From: an uncultured Clostridia bacterium
GTDB lineage: Bacteria; Bacillota; Clostridia; Oscillospirales; Ruminococcaceae
DNA: 28,707 bases
Assembly: GCA_947632425.1 (NCBI GenBank)
Contig: CANRPG010000003.1
Coordinates: 1-28,707, forward strand
Direction of reading: 5' to 3'
Both the position numbers and the translations under genes were made by a program. Shown piece after piece: positions 1-8,353 of this stretch. The notes beneath the pieces were generated by a model. That model saw only the letters and a program-made list of their open reading frames with translations. It had not been told where the DNA came from and did not search any database. Each line of letters opens with the position of its first letter. Position 1 is the stretch's first letter.

Positions 1-77
1 GATTCGAACTCTCGGTCCCGATTAAGGGATTACTCGATTTCGAGTCGAGCCCGTTATGACCACTTCGATACTGCTCC
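1..77 (-). tRNA. tRNA-Ser (anticodon CGA), 3' end cut by window edge
   Basis: Read on the minus strand, the gene begins GGAGCAG (acceptor 5' strand, 71-77). It continues through a D-arm, an anticodon arm with stem CTCGA/TCGAG around the loop CTCGAAA, a long class II variable arm with a CCC/GGG stem, and a T-arm with GAGAG then TTCGAATC. The loop puts CGA at positions 34-36, which reads UCG serine codons, and the long variable arm fits tRNA-Ser. The window starts inside the T-arm, so the acceptor 3' strand and any CCA are not visible. Confidence 0.93.
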
Positions 78-104
78 GTATATTCAAAACCTAGTGACTT
101 AGAT

Positions 105-133
105 ATTATAACACATCGCGAAGAAAAAATCAA
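105..133 (-). promoter_or_regulatory. Promoter of tRNA-Ser
   Basis: On the minus strand, TTGATT (128-133) and TATAAT (105-110) are separated by exactly 17 bp, about 28 bp upstream of the mature tRNA 5' end. This is a near-consensus sigma-A type promoter by sequence alone. Confidence 0.75.
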
Positions 134-216
134 TAGCAATAAAATTACATTTAGCAAAAAAATATTCACATCGGCGGCGGCTCTTTTGTCAAATTTGCTT
201 ATTTTTTGCTATTTCC

Positions 217-249
217 TTGACAAAACCTATAAAAAAGTGATATTATAAT
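217..249 (+). promoter_or_regulatory. Promoter of lysA-HAD unit
   Basis: TTGACA at 217-222 is followed by TATTAT at 241-246 (18-bp spacer); an overlapping TATAAT at 244-249 would need a 21-bp spacer. Initiation would fall near 253-258. That places the upstream GTG at 252 at or before the transcript start and supports translation from the ATG at 291. Confidence 0.7.
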
Positions 250-290
250 ATGTGTATGTATACTTTGCGAGAGGAGCAAATCTTAGGATC

Positions 291-1547
291 ATGAAAACAC
301 CGTTTATCACCAAAGAACAAGCAGAAGAAATTATCAAAAAATACCCCACGCCTTTTCACATATACGACGAAAAAGGCATACGCGAAAACGCGCGAAAAGT
401 AAAGCAGGCGTTTGCGTGGAACAAAGGCTTTAAAGAGTATTTTGCCGTAAAGGCTACACCAAACCCGTTCATTCTGAAAATATTGCAGGAAGAAGGCTGC
501 GGCGTTGACTGCTCCAGCTACACAGAGCTGCTGATGAGCAAGGCTTGCGGCTTTGAGGGCGAGGACATAATGTTCTCCTCAAACGTAACGCCCGATAAAG
601 ACTACCTTCTTGCCAGAGAGCTCGGCGCGATAATAAATTTAGACGATTTTACGCACATCGAGCACCTTGACAAGCTTTGCGGCATACCCGAGCTTATATG
701 CTGCCGCTATAACCCCGGCGGAAAGTTTGAAATGCATAATCAGATAATGGACAACCCCGGCGATGCCAAGTACGGCTTTACAAAAGCGCAGATAATCGAA
801 GGTTTTAAGATACTTAAACAAAAAGGCGCGAAGGAATTTGGTCTGCACAGCTTTTTAGCTTCAAACACAGTTACCGACGACTACTACCCCGAGCTTGCAA
901 GAATACTGTTTGAGCTTGCTGTTGAGATACAGAAAGAAACAGGCTGCAAGTTTAAGTTTGTTAATTTGTCAGGCGGCGTCGGCGTGGCTTACAGACCCGA
1001 GCAGCGCGGCAACGATATTATGAACATCGGCGAGGGCGTGCGCAAGGCTTATGAAGAAATACTCGTACCCAACGGTATGGGCGATGTTGCGATATTCACC
1101 GAAATGGGCAGATTCATGCTTGCGCCTTACGGACACCTTGTAACTAAGGTTTTGCATTTCAAGCATATATATAAAGAGTATGTGGGCGTTGATGCCTGCG
1201 CTGCAAACCTTATGAGACCCGCGATGTACGGCGCATACCACCATATAACGGTGCTGGGCAAGGAAAACGAGCCCTGCGACCACATTTATGATGTTACGGG
1301 CGGACTTTGCGAGAACAACGACAAGTTTGCCATTGACAGAAAGCTGCCGAAGATAGACATCGGCGACATACTCGTGATACATGATACCGGCGCGCACGGT
1401 TTTGCTATGGGTTATAACTACAACGGCAAACTTCGCAGCGCGGAAGTGCTTTTGAAAGAGGACGGCAGCACACAGCTTATAAGACGTGCGGAAACCCCGG
1501 AGGATTACTTCGCAACGTTTGATTTTTCAGACTTTTTCAAGAAGTAA
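291..1547 (+). CDS. lysA: Diaminopimelate decarboxylase
   Basis: This is a cytosolic PLP enzyme of fold type III that decarboxylates meso-diaminopimelate to L-lysine, the last step of lysine synthesis. The 418-aa protein has the PLP-binding lysine in YFAVKATPNP (K54), a glycine-rich SGGVGVAYRPEQ loop near residue 230, the FTEMGRF segment, and the CENNDKF motif (C340), which contributes the cysteine that acts across the dimer interface in this family. The C-terminal HDTGAHGFAMGYNYNG block is typical of LysA. Length is normal. The ATG at 291 was chosen over an in-frame GTG at 252 because the latter lies at the predicted transcript start. The ribosome site is unusual: GAGGAG (271-276) is 14 nt upstream and AGGA (285-288) only 2 nt upstream. 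Related decarboxylases of the family, such as carboxynorspermidine decarboxylase, are less likely. Confidence 0.93.
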   Translation: MKTPFITKEQAEEIIKKYPTPFHIYDEKGIRENARKVKQAFAWNKGFKEYFAVKATPNPFILKILQEEGCGVDCSSYTELLMSKACGFEGEDIMFSSNVTPDKDYLLARELGAIINLDDFTHIEHLDKLCGIPELICCRYNPGGKFEMHNQIMDNPGDAKYGFTKAQIIEGFKILKQKGAKEFGLHSFLASNTVTDDYYPELARILFELAVEIQKETGCKFKFVNLSGGVGVAYRPEQRGNDIMNIGEGVRKAYEEILVPNGMGDVAIFTEMGRFMLAPYGHLVTKVLHFKHIYKEYVGVDACAANLMRPAMYGAYHHITVLGKENEPCDHIYDVTGGLCENNDKFAIDRKLPKIDIGDILVIHDTGAHGFAMGYNYNGKLRSAEVLLKEDGSTQLIRRAETPEDYFATFDFSDFFKK

Positions 1548-2383
1548 TGAAAACCTGCTACATATCCGACCTTGACGGCACTTTGCTTGACAGCAGCGCG
1601 CAGCTTACGCAGTTTACTAAAAACGCTCTCAGCGTACTGGTGAAGCACGGCATTAATATCACAGCCGCAACGGCAAGGTCGCCGTACTCTGTAAGAAAAA
1701 TATTCAGCGACGTGAATATTCCCCTGCCTATGATACTTATGAACGGCGTTATGTTTTATGACAACGCGAAAGATGAGATAATCTCATATAATGAAATAAG
1801 CAGCGATGCCGCCGTGCAGGTGATAAAGACTGTAAAGGGCTTTGGCATTACGGCGTTTATGTATCTTATAAGCGGCAAAAAACTTATAGTAAGGCATGAA
1901 AATATTGATACGCCGTATATGTATGATTTTTACCGCCAGAGGCTTGTAGACTACGGCAAGCAGTTTGAATATACAGAAGATCTTGAAAACGCGGTAGAGA
2001 ACGGCATAGTGTATTTTACGATGCTTTATGACAAAAGTGTTTTAGAGCCCGTCTGCGAGGCTGTTTCAGAGATAGACGGCATAAGCTGCTCTTTTTACAA
2101 TGACATTTACTCGGATATGTGGTATCTTGAAGTTTTCAGCGATAAGGCAACAAAGTATAACGGCGCGCTGCGGCTTAAAGAGCAGTACGGTTTTGATAGG
2201 CTTGTAGCTTTCGGCGACAGTGAAAATGACATTCCACTGTTTTTAGCGTGCGATGTAAAACTTGCTGTAGAAAACGGCTGCGAGAGCATTAAAAGCATGG
2301 CTGACGAGATACTTAGCGGCAGTGATTGCGTTGTAAAATATATTTTAAGTGATGCAGGCATTGATTTTCCCGAAAAAATGTGA
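1547..2383 (+). CDS. HAD-superfamily phosphatase, Cof/IIB type
   Basis: The predicted 278-aa soluble phosphohydrolase belongs to the haloacid dehalogenase superfamily, Cof-like subfamily, members of which dephosphorylate sugar phosphates, nucleotides or cofactor intermediates. Motif I is DLDGT with nucleophile D8 and acid/base D10. Motif II is the threonine in ITAATARSP near residue 40. Motif III is the lysine in TKYNGAL (K203), and motif IV is GDSENDIPLF (G223 to F232), which binds magnesium. The central part (about 80-190) is the cap domain that sets substrate choice, so the substrate cannot be named. Its ATG overlaps the lysA stop codon by one base (TAATG), and no strong ribosome site precedes it, so translational coupling to lysA is likely. 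A link to lysine metabolism is inferred only from position. Confidence 0.88.
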   Translation: MKTCYISDLDGTLLDSSAQLTQFTKNALSVLVKHGINITAATARSPYSVRKIFSDVNIPLPMILMNGVMFYDNAKDEIISYNEISSDAAVQVIKTVKGFGITAFMYLISGKKLIVRHENIDTPYMYDFYRQRLVDYGKQFEYTEDLENAVENGIVYFTMLYDKSVLEPVCEAVSEIDGISCSFYNDIYSDMWYLEVFSDKATKYNGALRLKEQYGFDRLVAFGDSENDIPLFLACDVKLAVENGCESIKSMADEILSGSDCVVKYILSDAGIDFPEKM

Positions 2384-2389
2384 TATAAT
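2361..2389 (+). promoter_or_regulatory. Promoter of diguanylate cyclase gene
   Basis: TTGATT (2361-2366), a 17-bp spacer and TATAAT (2384-2389) straddle the end of the HAD gene. The downstream gene can therefore be transcribed separately from lysA. Confidence 0.7.
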
Positions 2390-2427
2390 ATATTGATACG
2401 ATATTTTTAATGAAAGGAGATGTTCCG

Positions 2428-4413
2428 ATGATAGACAATACGGCTTATAAAACAAAGCTGAAACTGCTTTCGTTCTTTCTTGTTGTGTCGCTGCTGCCGC
2501 TGATACTTCTCGGCATTGCTTCGTCTGCGATAATGAAGAAGTATGAAAAAAATACATCTTTGAGCAGCATTTCAAATATATGCAGCATATCCTCCGAACA
2601 TCTCTCCGACAGATTCAAGAGTATAAGGTCGAAGGTCGACTACTCGGCAGGCAATGAGGACGTTAAAAACGGCGTTCACGGCTTGAATTACAACGCTCAG
2701 ATGTATCTGAAAGGCATATGTGAATCCGAAAACAGTCTGCTTTCTGTAATTGTCTGCGACCTTAACGGCAAGATATCAGAGACAAGCATCGATGCGGCTG
2801 CGCTGGGATTTGAAAGCATGGATATGGCTCTTCTTGAAAATGATATAAAGAACAACGGCGGTTTTTCCGACCTTACAGAGTTTTCAGCGCACGACGGTTC
2901 AGTCTCTGTGCTGTGCTGTTCGCGCTATATACGCAACGGTGAAGGCGCTGTTGACGGCGTTATCACGTTTGTGTACGATACCACAAAACTGCTGTCTGCA
3001 TCTATCGTTACGGTGGACGACGGACTTAGCACTATGTACATCGCAGACTGGAACGGCAACGGCTTTGTTTCCGAAAAAAGCGGCGTTAAAAAGCTTTCAG
3101 AAGTTGCCGAATTCAAAGACATAAAAGATGAGATACAAAAGCTTAGTTCCGGCGCTCTTGAAAGAAACTTTGAATATGAAGCAGGCGATCAGGAAAAGGT
3201 GCTTCAGTATTTCAATCTTACCGATACAAAAAATTCGGGCGGAAAGTTCTGGAGCGTAATATGCAGCACGGCTGTCGGCGGCAGTGTCAGCAGATACAAA
3301 GATATTTCCAGCAGCATACAAAGCACGATATTTGCTATAAGCATAATAGATATTGCGCTTATTATAATGTTTGTGATAATGTTCCTGAAACCCATTTCAA
3401 ACACCATGCGCATACTTATGGTGAACGACATAAACGTTTCTTCGCAGAGAATACTTGTGAACGGAAGCTCGGAGCTTGACCAGCTCAACAGGCAGATAAA
3501 CACCCTGCTCGATACCCTTTCCGAGAGCGAACAGCGTTACCGCTATATTGTTGACATGACGGATAACATCATATTTGAGTACAGCGTTAAGAAGAACGAG
3601 GTAATTTTCAGCGACAACTACAACAAGAAGTTCAGCTACAGAGCAAATTCTCTGAAATATGAGGACAGCTTCTTTGTAAATGCAACGGTTTACCCCGAGG
3701 ATCAGAGCGCATACAAGAACTTTGTAGAAGCCGCTACAGAGGGTCAGAACATTCAGGACGAATTCAGATTCAAGACAATTTACAACGACTATGTGTGGTA
3801 TATAATGAGATGCGCCGCGATAAGAGACAGCTACAACAGCATTATCAAGATAGTCGGCGTTATGATAGATATTGACAAGACAAAATCGCGCGAGCAGAAG
3901 CTTATGGATAAGGCATCGCTCGACCCGCTCACGCAGGCGTTCAACCGTGAGTCGTTTGAGCTTTCGCTTAACAACGAGATAGACCTCTCGCAGATGCGCA
4001 AAGGCAAAGATGCCGTTCTGTTCATTGACCTTGACAACTTCAAGCATTTCAACGATGAGTACAACCACACTGTCGGCGACGAAGTGCTTGTTTACACCGT
4101 AGAGCTTTCAAAGAAGCTTGTTGGCAAGAACGGTTTTGTCGGCAGGTTCGGCGGCGATGAGTTCGTTATATGCTACCGCGAGACTGACAACATGGATGCT
4201 TCCGCGCTGGCACAGAGGATAATTGCAGGTCTCGGCGACGGCTTTGAATCCGAAAACTGCGGTAAACATATCATAATGTTCTGTAGTATCGGTATTTCGT
4301 ACATCTCGCCCGAAGATTCCGACCCGTCGGTCATCATTGAAAGGGCTGACCAAGCTATGTACACCGTTAAAAAGAGCGGCAAATCAAACTACGCTATATA
4401 CAAAGAACAATAA
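2428..4413 (+). CDS. Membrane diguanylate cyclase (extracellular sensor, PAS, GGDEF)
   Basis: This 661-aa protein is predicted to make cyclic di-GMP from two GTP at the membrane. A first transmembrane segment (about 13-36) and a second (about 300-322) bracket an extracellular domain of about 260 residues, probably a Cache-type sensor. A HAMP-like linker follows, starting at KPISNTMRIL, then a PAS domain (about 370-490) and a GGDEF domain (about 498-655). The GGDEF signature is intact (GRFGGDEF, 575-579), as are the metal/substrate residues in IDLDNFKHFND (D534). The inhibitory RxxD I-site is absent: the aligned positions are glycines in GKNGFVGRF. The ATG at 2428 has GGAG 8 nt upstream, so the in-frame codon at 2410 was rejected. 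The ligand sensed is unknown. Confidence 0.9.
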   Translation: MIDNTAYKTKLKLLSFFLVVSLLPLILLGIASSAIMKKYEKNTSLSSISNICSISSEHLSDRFKSIRSKVDYSAGNEDVKNGVHGLNYNAQMYLKGICESENSLLSVIVCDLNGKISETSIDAAALGFESMDMALLENDIKNNGGFSDLTEFSAHDGSVSVLCCSRYIRNGEGAVDGVITFVYDTTKLLSASIVTVDDGLSTMYIADWNGNGFVSEKSGVKKLSEVAEFKDIKDEIQKLSSGALERNFEYEAGDQEKVLQYFNLTDTKNSGGKFWSVICSTAVGGSVSRYKDISSSIQSTIFAISIIDIALIIMFVIMFLKPISNTMRILMVNDINVSSQRILVNGSSELDQLNRQINTLLDTLSESEQRYRYIVDMTDNIIFEYSVKKNEVIFSDNYNKKFSYRANSLKYEDSFFVNATVYPEDQSAYKNFVEAATEGQNIQDEFRFKTIYNDYVWYIMRCAAIRDSYNSIIKIVGVMIDIDKTKSREQKLMDKASLDPLTQAFNRESFELSLNNEIDLSQMRKGKDAVLFIDLDNFKHFNDEYNHTVGDEVLVYTVELSKKLVGKNGFVGRFGGDEFVICYRETDNMDASALAQRIIAGLGDGFESENCGKHIIMFCSIGISYISPEDSDPSVIIERADQAMYTVKKSGKSNYAIYKEQ

Positions 4414-4424
4414 TAAAAATTATC

Positions 4425-4461
4425 ACACAGCTTTCACATTGCTGTGTTATCATCTGATAAA
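4425..4461 (+). promoter_or_regulatory. Hairpin and possible weak promoter before lipoprotein pair
   Basis: ACACAGC (4425-4431) and GCTGTGT (4441-4447) form a perfect 7-bp stem with a 9-nt loop just after the diguanylate cyclase stop. No T-run follows, so it is not a good intrinsic terminator. TTCACA (4433-4438) and GATAAA (4456-4461), spaced 17 bp, could be a weak promoter for the lipoprotein genes. The two readings overlap, and neither is strong. Confidence 0.35.
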
Positions 4462-4493
4462 GCAATATGTTATGAAAAAGAAAGGAATATGTT

Positions 4494-5714
4494 ATGTTAA
4501 AAAAATATCTGGCGATAGCAGCCTGCATTGCGCTTGCGGCATCATCACTGGCTTCGTGCGACAGCAGTTCATCGTCATCAAATGCTTCATCGGGCGCAGA
4601 CAGCACACAGTCATCTGCTGCCGATAATTCTGAAATAGCTGAAGAAAATGTCAAAGTTCCGACAAAGCTCGTCATTGACGGCGAAGAAGTTACCGATACG
4701 GATTCGCTTGTTATGTGTACTGTCGGCGGCTTTGATATTTCGTTTGATGAATTCAGATACTACTGGCTGTATTTTATGAACAATCTGAAAGCTATAGGTG
4801 TTGAAGTTACAACTGATCTTCTGAAATTTCAGGTATGCAACGAACTTGTATCCAACTATGGGATTATGGCTTATGCGCGCGATAACGATCTTGCTTATAC
4901 CGTTTCGCAGACAGATTTTGAAGATGCTTATTTTCAGCAGCTCATGGCTTATCAGACGGAAGATCAGTATGCAGAATTCTTGCAGGAAAACTTCCTTACC
5001 GACTCTGCGCTGCAAAGCACTCTGCACTCTTATCTCGCATCTAATGTTGCGTATACCTCACTGTTCGGCGAGGAAGGCGGCAAGTTTTATGTTGCGCCCG
5101 ATGCGGTAAAAGAAGCTCTGAATTCCGAAGAAGCAATAAGATGTGTTGAGATATTCCTTCCCTACTGCGCCGCCGCGGAGCTCAGCGATGAAGAAAAAGA
5201 AGGCTGGCAGGACAAAACAATGAGCGACAGGCTCGATATTCTTGAAGCCGCTTATGAAAAGCTCGATGACGCCGCTAAGGAAGAGACTAAAAAGAAGTCG
5301 CTTGAACTTGCACAGCAGGTATGTGAGCAAGCCAAAAACGGCGGCGATTTTTACGAGCTTATGGAAGATTACAACTATAATGAAGAACTGTTCCCGGAAG
5401 ATGAACAGACATACAGCGACGTTGCCGGTTTCTATTTTACAGATGAGTATACCGCATATGCAGATGAATTCAGAAAAGCGGCGTTTGCTTTGAAAGAAAA
5501 CGAAGTCAGCGACGTTGTAACGATCGAGGACGACGGCTATCATATAATCATGCGTTTGCCCAAGGAAAGCGAGTTTATAGAAAGCAATATTGCCGACCTT
5601 ACCGTGGAATACAATTCTGCACACGCAGCGGCGCTGTTTAATGAATATTGTGCCGGCATAGAGATCACATATTCTGACGAGTACGGCAAACTTGATCTGG
5701 ACAGCATATCTTAA
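4494..5714 (+). CDS. PrsA/SurA-like peptidyl-prolyl isomerase lipoprotein, copy 1
   Basis: This is a 406-aa lipoprotein with a signal peptide ending in the lipobox LASC (C22) and then a serine-rich linker. It probably sits on the outer face of the membrane and helps exported proteins fold. Residues about 70-205 are helical and resemble the SurA/PrsA N-terminal chaperone region. The C-terminal part matches the parvulin fold: AFALKENEVSDVV then DGYHIIMRLP, with the second family histidine at H350. The first parvulin strand, normally carrying a histidine in a SHIL-type motif, reads RCVEIFLPY with E219 in that place. A helical insertion of about 45 residues follows. Catalysis may therefore be reduced or lost. 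AAAGGA lies about 8 nt before the ATG. The next gene is a paralogue of identical length. Confidence 0.8.
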   Translation: MLKKYLAIAACIALAASSLASCDSSSSSSNASSGADSTQSSAADNSEIAEENVKVPTKLVIDGEEVTDTDSLVMCTVGGFDISFDEFRYYWLYFMNNLKAIGVEVTTDLLKFQVCNELVSNYGIMAYARDNDLAYTVSQTDFEDAYFQQLMAYQTEDQYAEFLQENFLTDSALQSTLHSYLASNVAYTSLFGEEGGKFYVAPDAVKEALNSEEAIRCVEIFLPYCAAAELSDEEKEGWQDKTMSDRLDILEAAYEKLDDAAKEETKKKSLELAQQVCEQAKNGGDFYELMEDYNYNEELFPEDEQTYSDVAGFYFTDEYTAYADEFRKAAFALKENEVSDVVTIEDDGYHIIMRLPKESEFIESNIADLTVEYNSAHAAALFNEYCAGIEITYSDEYGKLDLDSIS

Positions 5715-5733
5715 AAGGAGAGGAAAACATATT

Positions 5734-6954
5734 ATGATAAAAAAGTTATTGTGCGGTGTTATATCTTTGACGCTTGCGGTCAGTATGCTTTCTGCGTGCG
5801 ACAGCAGCGACAGTTCGTCGGGCAGTACAGGCAGCAGCGCAACAGATTCTTCCGCTGCAGCGCTTACCCCCGAAGAAGCAGCAAAAGTTCAGATAGAAAC
5901 AAGCCTTACAATTGACGGCGAAAAGATAGACACAACAGACCTGGTTATGTGTACTGTAAACGGTCAGGAAGTGCCTTTCGATGAATACAGGTATTACTGG
6001 ATGACCTGCTGCGACAGCTATTCTCAGGCAGGGCTGGATCTTACAGATGCCGACACTCTGCAAGCCATAAAAAATGCGGTGGAGCAGCAGCTGCTCGACA
6101 CATACGGAATAATCTCGTATGGGCTTGACAACGGCGTAACATACGGCGATGATCAGAAAAAGGCGGCAGAGGACAGCTATAACGAGCTGATAGCCAACTT
6201 TGATTCTGCTGAGTCTTACAAAGAGGCTCTTGAAGCAGAGCACATGACCGACCAAATGGTAAGAGACTATTATTACAACACAATGTGCTACAGCCTTGCA
6301 GGCAACACGCTGCTTACCGAGACAAGCCCGTTTGCCAAGACCAAAGATGATTTTCTTAAAGCTGTGGACGACGGCGAATTTTGCCGCACGCTGAATTTGC
6401 TTGTCCCCTACTCCTGCGGCGCGGAACTTTCAGACGAGGACAAAGAGGCATGGGACGAGCTGACCGTTGCGGAAAAGAGCAGCAAGTATGACACAGCCTA
6501 CAGCAATCTTTCTGAGGACGAGAAAAAAGCCGCTCGGGAAAAAGCTAAGAAGCTTGCCGACGAAGTACTTGCAAAAGTAAATGCAGGCGAGGATTTCTAC
6601 AAGCTTATAGATGAATACAACCTTGACCCCGGAATGGCGCTCACCGATGAAAACGACATAACCAGCATTACAGGCTACTATATAACAAAAGACTACAGCT
6701 TCGTGCAGGAATATATAGACGGCGCGTTCGCTCTTAAAGAGGGCGAGACCAGCGACCTTGTTGAAACAAGCTACGGCTACCACATAATCAAACGCCTGCC
6801 GCTTGACATGGACTATATAAACGAAAACGTTGACAGCATGACAAGCGAATACAGCCAGACTTACATCTACAAAGCCTGCAACGATTACCTTGCAAATGTC
6901 AAGATAGAATACAACGAGTATTACGACAAACTTAAAGCTGACAGTATTGCATAA
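5734..6954 (+). CDS. PrsA/SurA-like peptidyl-prolyl isomerase lipoprotein, copy 2
   Basis: This 406-aa lipoprotein is a tandem paralogue of its upstream neighbour. Its signal peptide ends in LSAC (C22, the same position as in copy 1) and is followed by a serine-rich spacer. The pair shares TIDGEKIDTTDLVMCTVNG-like and FDEYRYYW segments, the acidic ELSDEDKEAWDELT stretch, and a parvulin-like C-terminus ending SYGYHIIKRLP with H350 at the same residue number. The histidine expected in the first parvulin strand is replaced by asparagine (CRTLNLLVPY, N221). A strong AAAAGGAGAGG lies between the two genes 19 bp apart, so they are probably one transcript ending at the terminator at 6967. The ATG at 5734 was chosen over 5692 because the signal peptide and ribosome site both fit it. 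A foldase or chaperone role is inferred from the family. Confidence 0.8.
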   Translation: MIKKLLCGVISLTLAVSMLSACDSSDSSSGSTGSSATDSSAAALTPEEAAKVQIETSLTIDGEKIDTTDLVMCTVNGQEVPFDEYRYYWMTCCDSYSQAGLDLTDADTLQAIKNAVEQQLLDTYGIISYGLDNGVTYGDDQKKAAEDSYNELIANFDSAESYKEALEAEHMTDQMVRDYYYNTMCYSLAGNTLLTETSPFAKTKDDFLKAVDDGEFCRTLNLLVPYSCGAELSDEDKEAWDELTVAEKSSKYDTAYSNLSEDEKKAAREKAKKLADEVLAKVNAGEDFYKLIDEYNLDPGMALTDENDITSITGYYITKDYSFVQEYIDGAFALKEGETSDLVETSYGYHIIKRLPLDMDYINENVDSMTSEYSQTYIYKACNDYLANVKIEYNEYYDKLKADSIA

Positions 6955-6966
6955 TAACAAACATAC

Positions 6967-7004
6967 AAAAAACGGTTCATATTGCTATGAGCCGTTTTTA
7001 TTTT
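6967..7004. terminator. Bidirectional intrinsic terminator
   Basis: ACGGTTCAT (6972-6980) pairs with ATGAGCCGT (6987-6995) with one G-U pair and a 6-nt loop. T-runs follow on the plus strand, and an A-run in front gives T-runs on the minus strand. It sits between converging genes and can serve both. Confidence 0.85.
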
Positions 7005-7019
7005 GCAAAAGTGAGGTTG

Positions 7020-7514
7020 TCATATGCCTTTCACAAGAAAGTTTATCACAAACGGCACGACCAGACACCCGTAGACTATCCACAAAAGGCGGCGGTCGAC
7101 CGATCTTTCTTTTATGATCGAATGTGTATTGCATGCCAGTAAAAGCACTGACACAATGTATATTGCTGCGTTATCGAGAAAATATGTATAGAAAAAGCCT
7201 GTAAAAGCGTTGGCTATCCATACTCTCAGATATATAGTGATCTCCGAGCGCTTTTCTTCGACCTCTTTGCCCCTGAAATTCAATATAAGAAGCGCTATGA
7301 GCACCCAGAGCAACATCGAGCGCGCATTTACCTCGCCGGCGTTCTCGGGGTCTTCTTTTAAGATCAATATCCAGACAACAGCCGACACCACAGCCAGCGC
7401 AGCAAAAAACCAGAAATAGACCGATTTTACAAACTTTCTTTTTTCCTCGCGCTCTGCTTCTTCTTTGTCATATTTTTTGCCGCCCTCTTCTTCCGGCCAA
7501 TGGTTTTCGTACAT
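7020..7514 (-). CDS. Hypothetical multi-pass membrane protein
   Basis: I do not recognise this 164-aa protein. It opens with a highly charged, Glu/Lys-rich cytoplasmic-looking tail (about 1-28, EEEGGKKYDKEEAEREEKRK). Four to five predicted membrane segments follow, near residues 30-49, 66-80, 95-112, 115-130 and 143-161. A short charged loop KEDPENAGEVNAR separates the first two, and FRGKEVEEKRSE follows the second. There is no signal peptide or catalytic motif. AGGAG precedes the ATG at a good distance. It is the last gene of a three-gene minus-strand unit, 54 bp after the previous stop, and ends at the shared bidirectional terminator. Function unknown. Confidence 0.75.
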   Translation of the reverse strand: MYENHWPEEEGGKKYDKEEAEREEKRKFVKSVYFWFFAALAVVSAVVWILILKEDPENAGEVNARSMLLWVLIALLILNFRGKEVEEKRSEITIYLRVWIANAFTGFFYTYFLDNAAIYIVSVLLLACNTHSIIKERSVDRRLLWIVYGCLVVPFVINFLVKGI

Positions 7515-7568
7515 ATATTCACACTCCTGTCAGGAAGAACTATTCTTTTTTCATAGCCGTGGTCTCTC

Positions 7569-8312
7569 TTATGAATATAACGAAAACCACACCTGAATAT
7601 TATCCGGCAAAAGCTCGTTCATCTCCTGCTGAAACTCAGCGAACCATTCTTCGGCATCGTCAACATAATTATAGCAACTCACGCTCAGCCTTTTTATATC
7701 CGTCTTTTTAAGAGTATCTGCAAATGCCTGTTTGTCAGATATCGCGGCGGAATTTATTTGTATATTCTCCACATTCAGGCTCTCTATAATGTCCAGAACA
7801 TTGTACTCTCCGTAATCGTCATCGAAAGATAGATAGCAGACCTTGTCACCATCAAAATACCTTACCTGCCCGGAATCATTTATATAAGTGCAGTTCGATA
7901 TCTTAAAACAATAAGGACCTTTTGTATAGTCGCTGTCGTAAAAGATCATTTCAATAAGCTGTCCCGAGTTTTCTATATCATCTGCAATGCCCGAAACAAT
8001 ATCGAGCCACAACGCCTTATCTGCGCTGTCATTTATCGTTACTCTGTATGATATTATGCCGCCTCCCTCGACAGCTATCTCGTGAAAGCCTATGTACTCT
8101 TTGTATTTTTCATATGTAGGCTTTACATAGACAAATTCGGCATAGCTTTCAGGGTCGCTTATAGGCTTGCGACGAGCTTCAGCGGCTTCATTGTACTTTT
8201 TGATCGCGATCTGTACAAAAATAAACAGCAGCAAAGCAATTATCGCAATTGCGATAACTATAGAAAGCGCTATTATTTTTATCAGACTTTTCGCAGTAAG
8301 TTTTTTCTCCAT
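7569..8312 (-). CDS. Hypothetical single-pass membrane protein
   Basis: This is a 247-aa protein of unknown function. A long hydrophobic helix (about 9-36, rich in Ile, Ala and Leu) anchors the N-terminus, followed by a charged neck (KKYNEAAEARRK). The remaining roughly 200 residues are an acidic, soluble domain, predicted to be outside the cell if the helix acts as an uncleaved signal anchor. It has many Asp and Tyr residues and no motif I can place. AAGGAGG lies about 7 nt before the ATG. It follows the 8354-8842 gene by 41 bp and precedes the 7020-7514 gene by 54 bp, so the three are probably co-transcribed. Confidence 0.75.
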   Translation of the reverse strand: MEKKLTAKSLIKIIALSIVIAIAIIALLLFIFVQIAIKKYNEAAEARRKPISDPESYAEFVYVKPTYEKYKEYIGFHEIAVEGGGIISYRVTINDSADKALWLDIVSGIADDIENSGQLIEMIFYDSDYTKGPYCFKISNCTYINDSGQVRYFDGDKVCYLSFDDDYGEYNVLDIIESLNVENIQINSAAISDKQAFADTLKKTDIKRLSVSCYNYVDDAEEWFAEFQQEMNELLPDNIQVWFSLYS

Positions 8313-8353
8313 ACAGATACCTCCTTATTGTGAAACATCACTTTTATGTCATA

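Noticed and set aside
152..211. Inverted A/T-rich arms TAGCAAAAAAATA and TATTTTTTGCTA upstream of lysA
   Set aside because: The arms are separated by about 35 nt and consist largely of A and T runs, so chance pairing is likely; no regulator site could be argued.
252..290. Upstream GTG start extending lysA by 13 residues
   Set aside because: It lies at or before the predicted transcription start, and the added residues do not resemble LysA family N-termini; ATG 291 gives the usual length.
969..1397. 142-aa minus-strand open frame inside lysA
   Set aside because: It lies fully within a conserved enzyme gene, with no promoter or ribosome site of its own.
4425..4447. Intrinsic terminator after the diguanylate cyclase gene
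   Set aside because: The 7-bp stem is perfect but no T-run follows on the plus strand, so termination is not supported.
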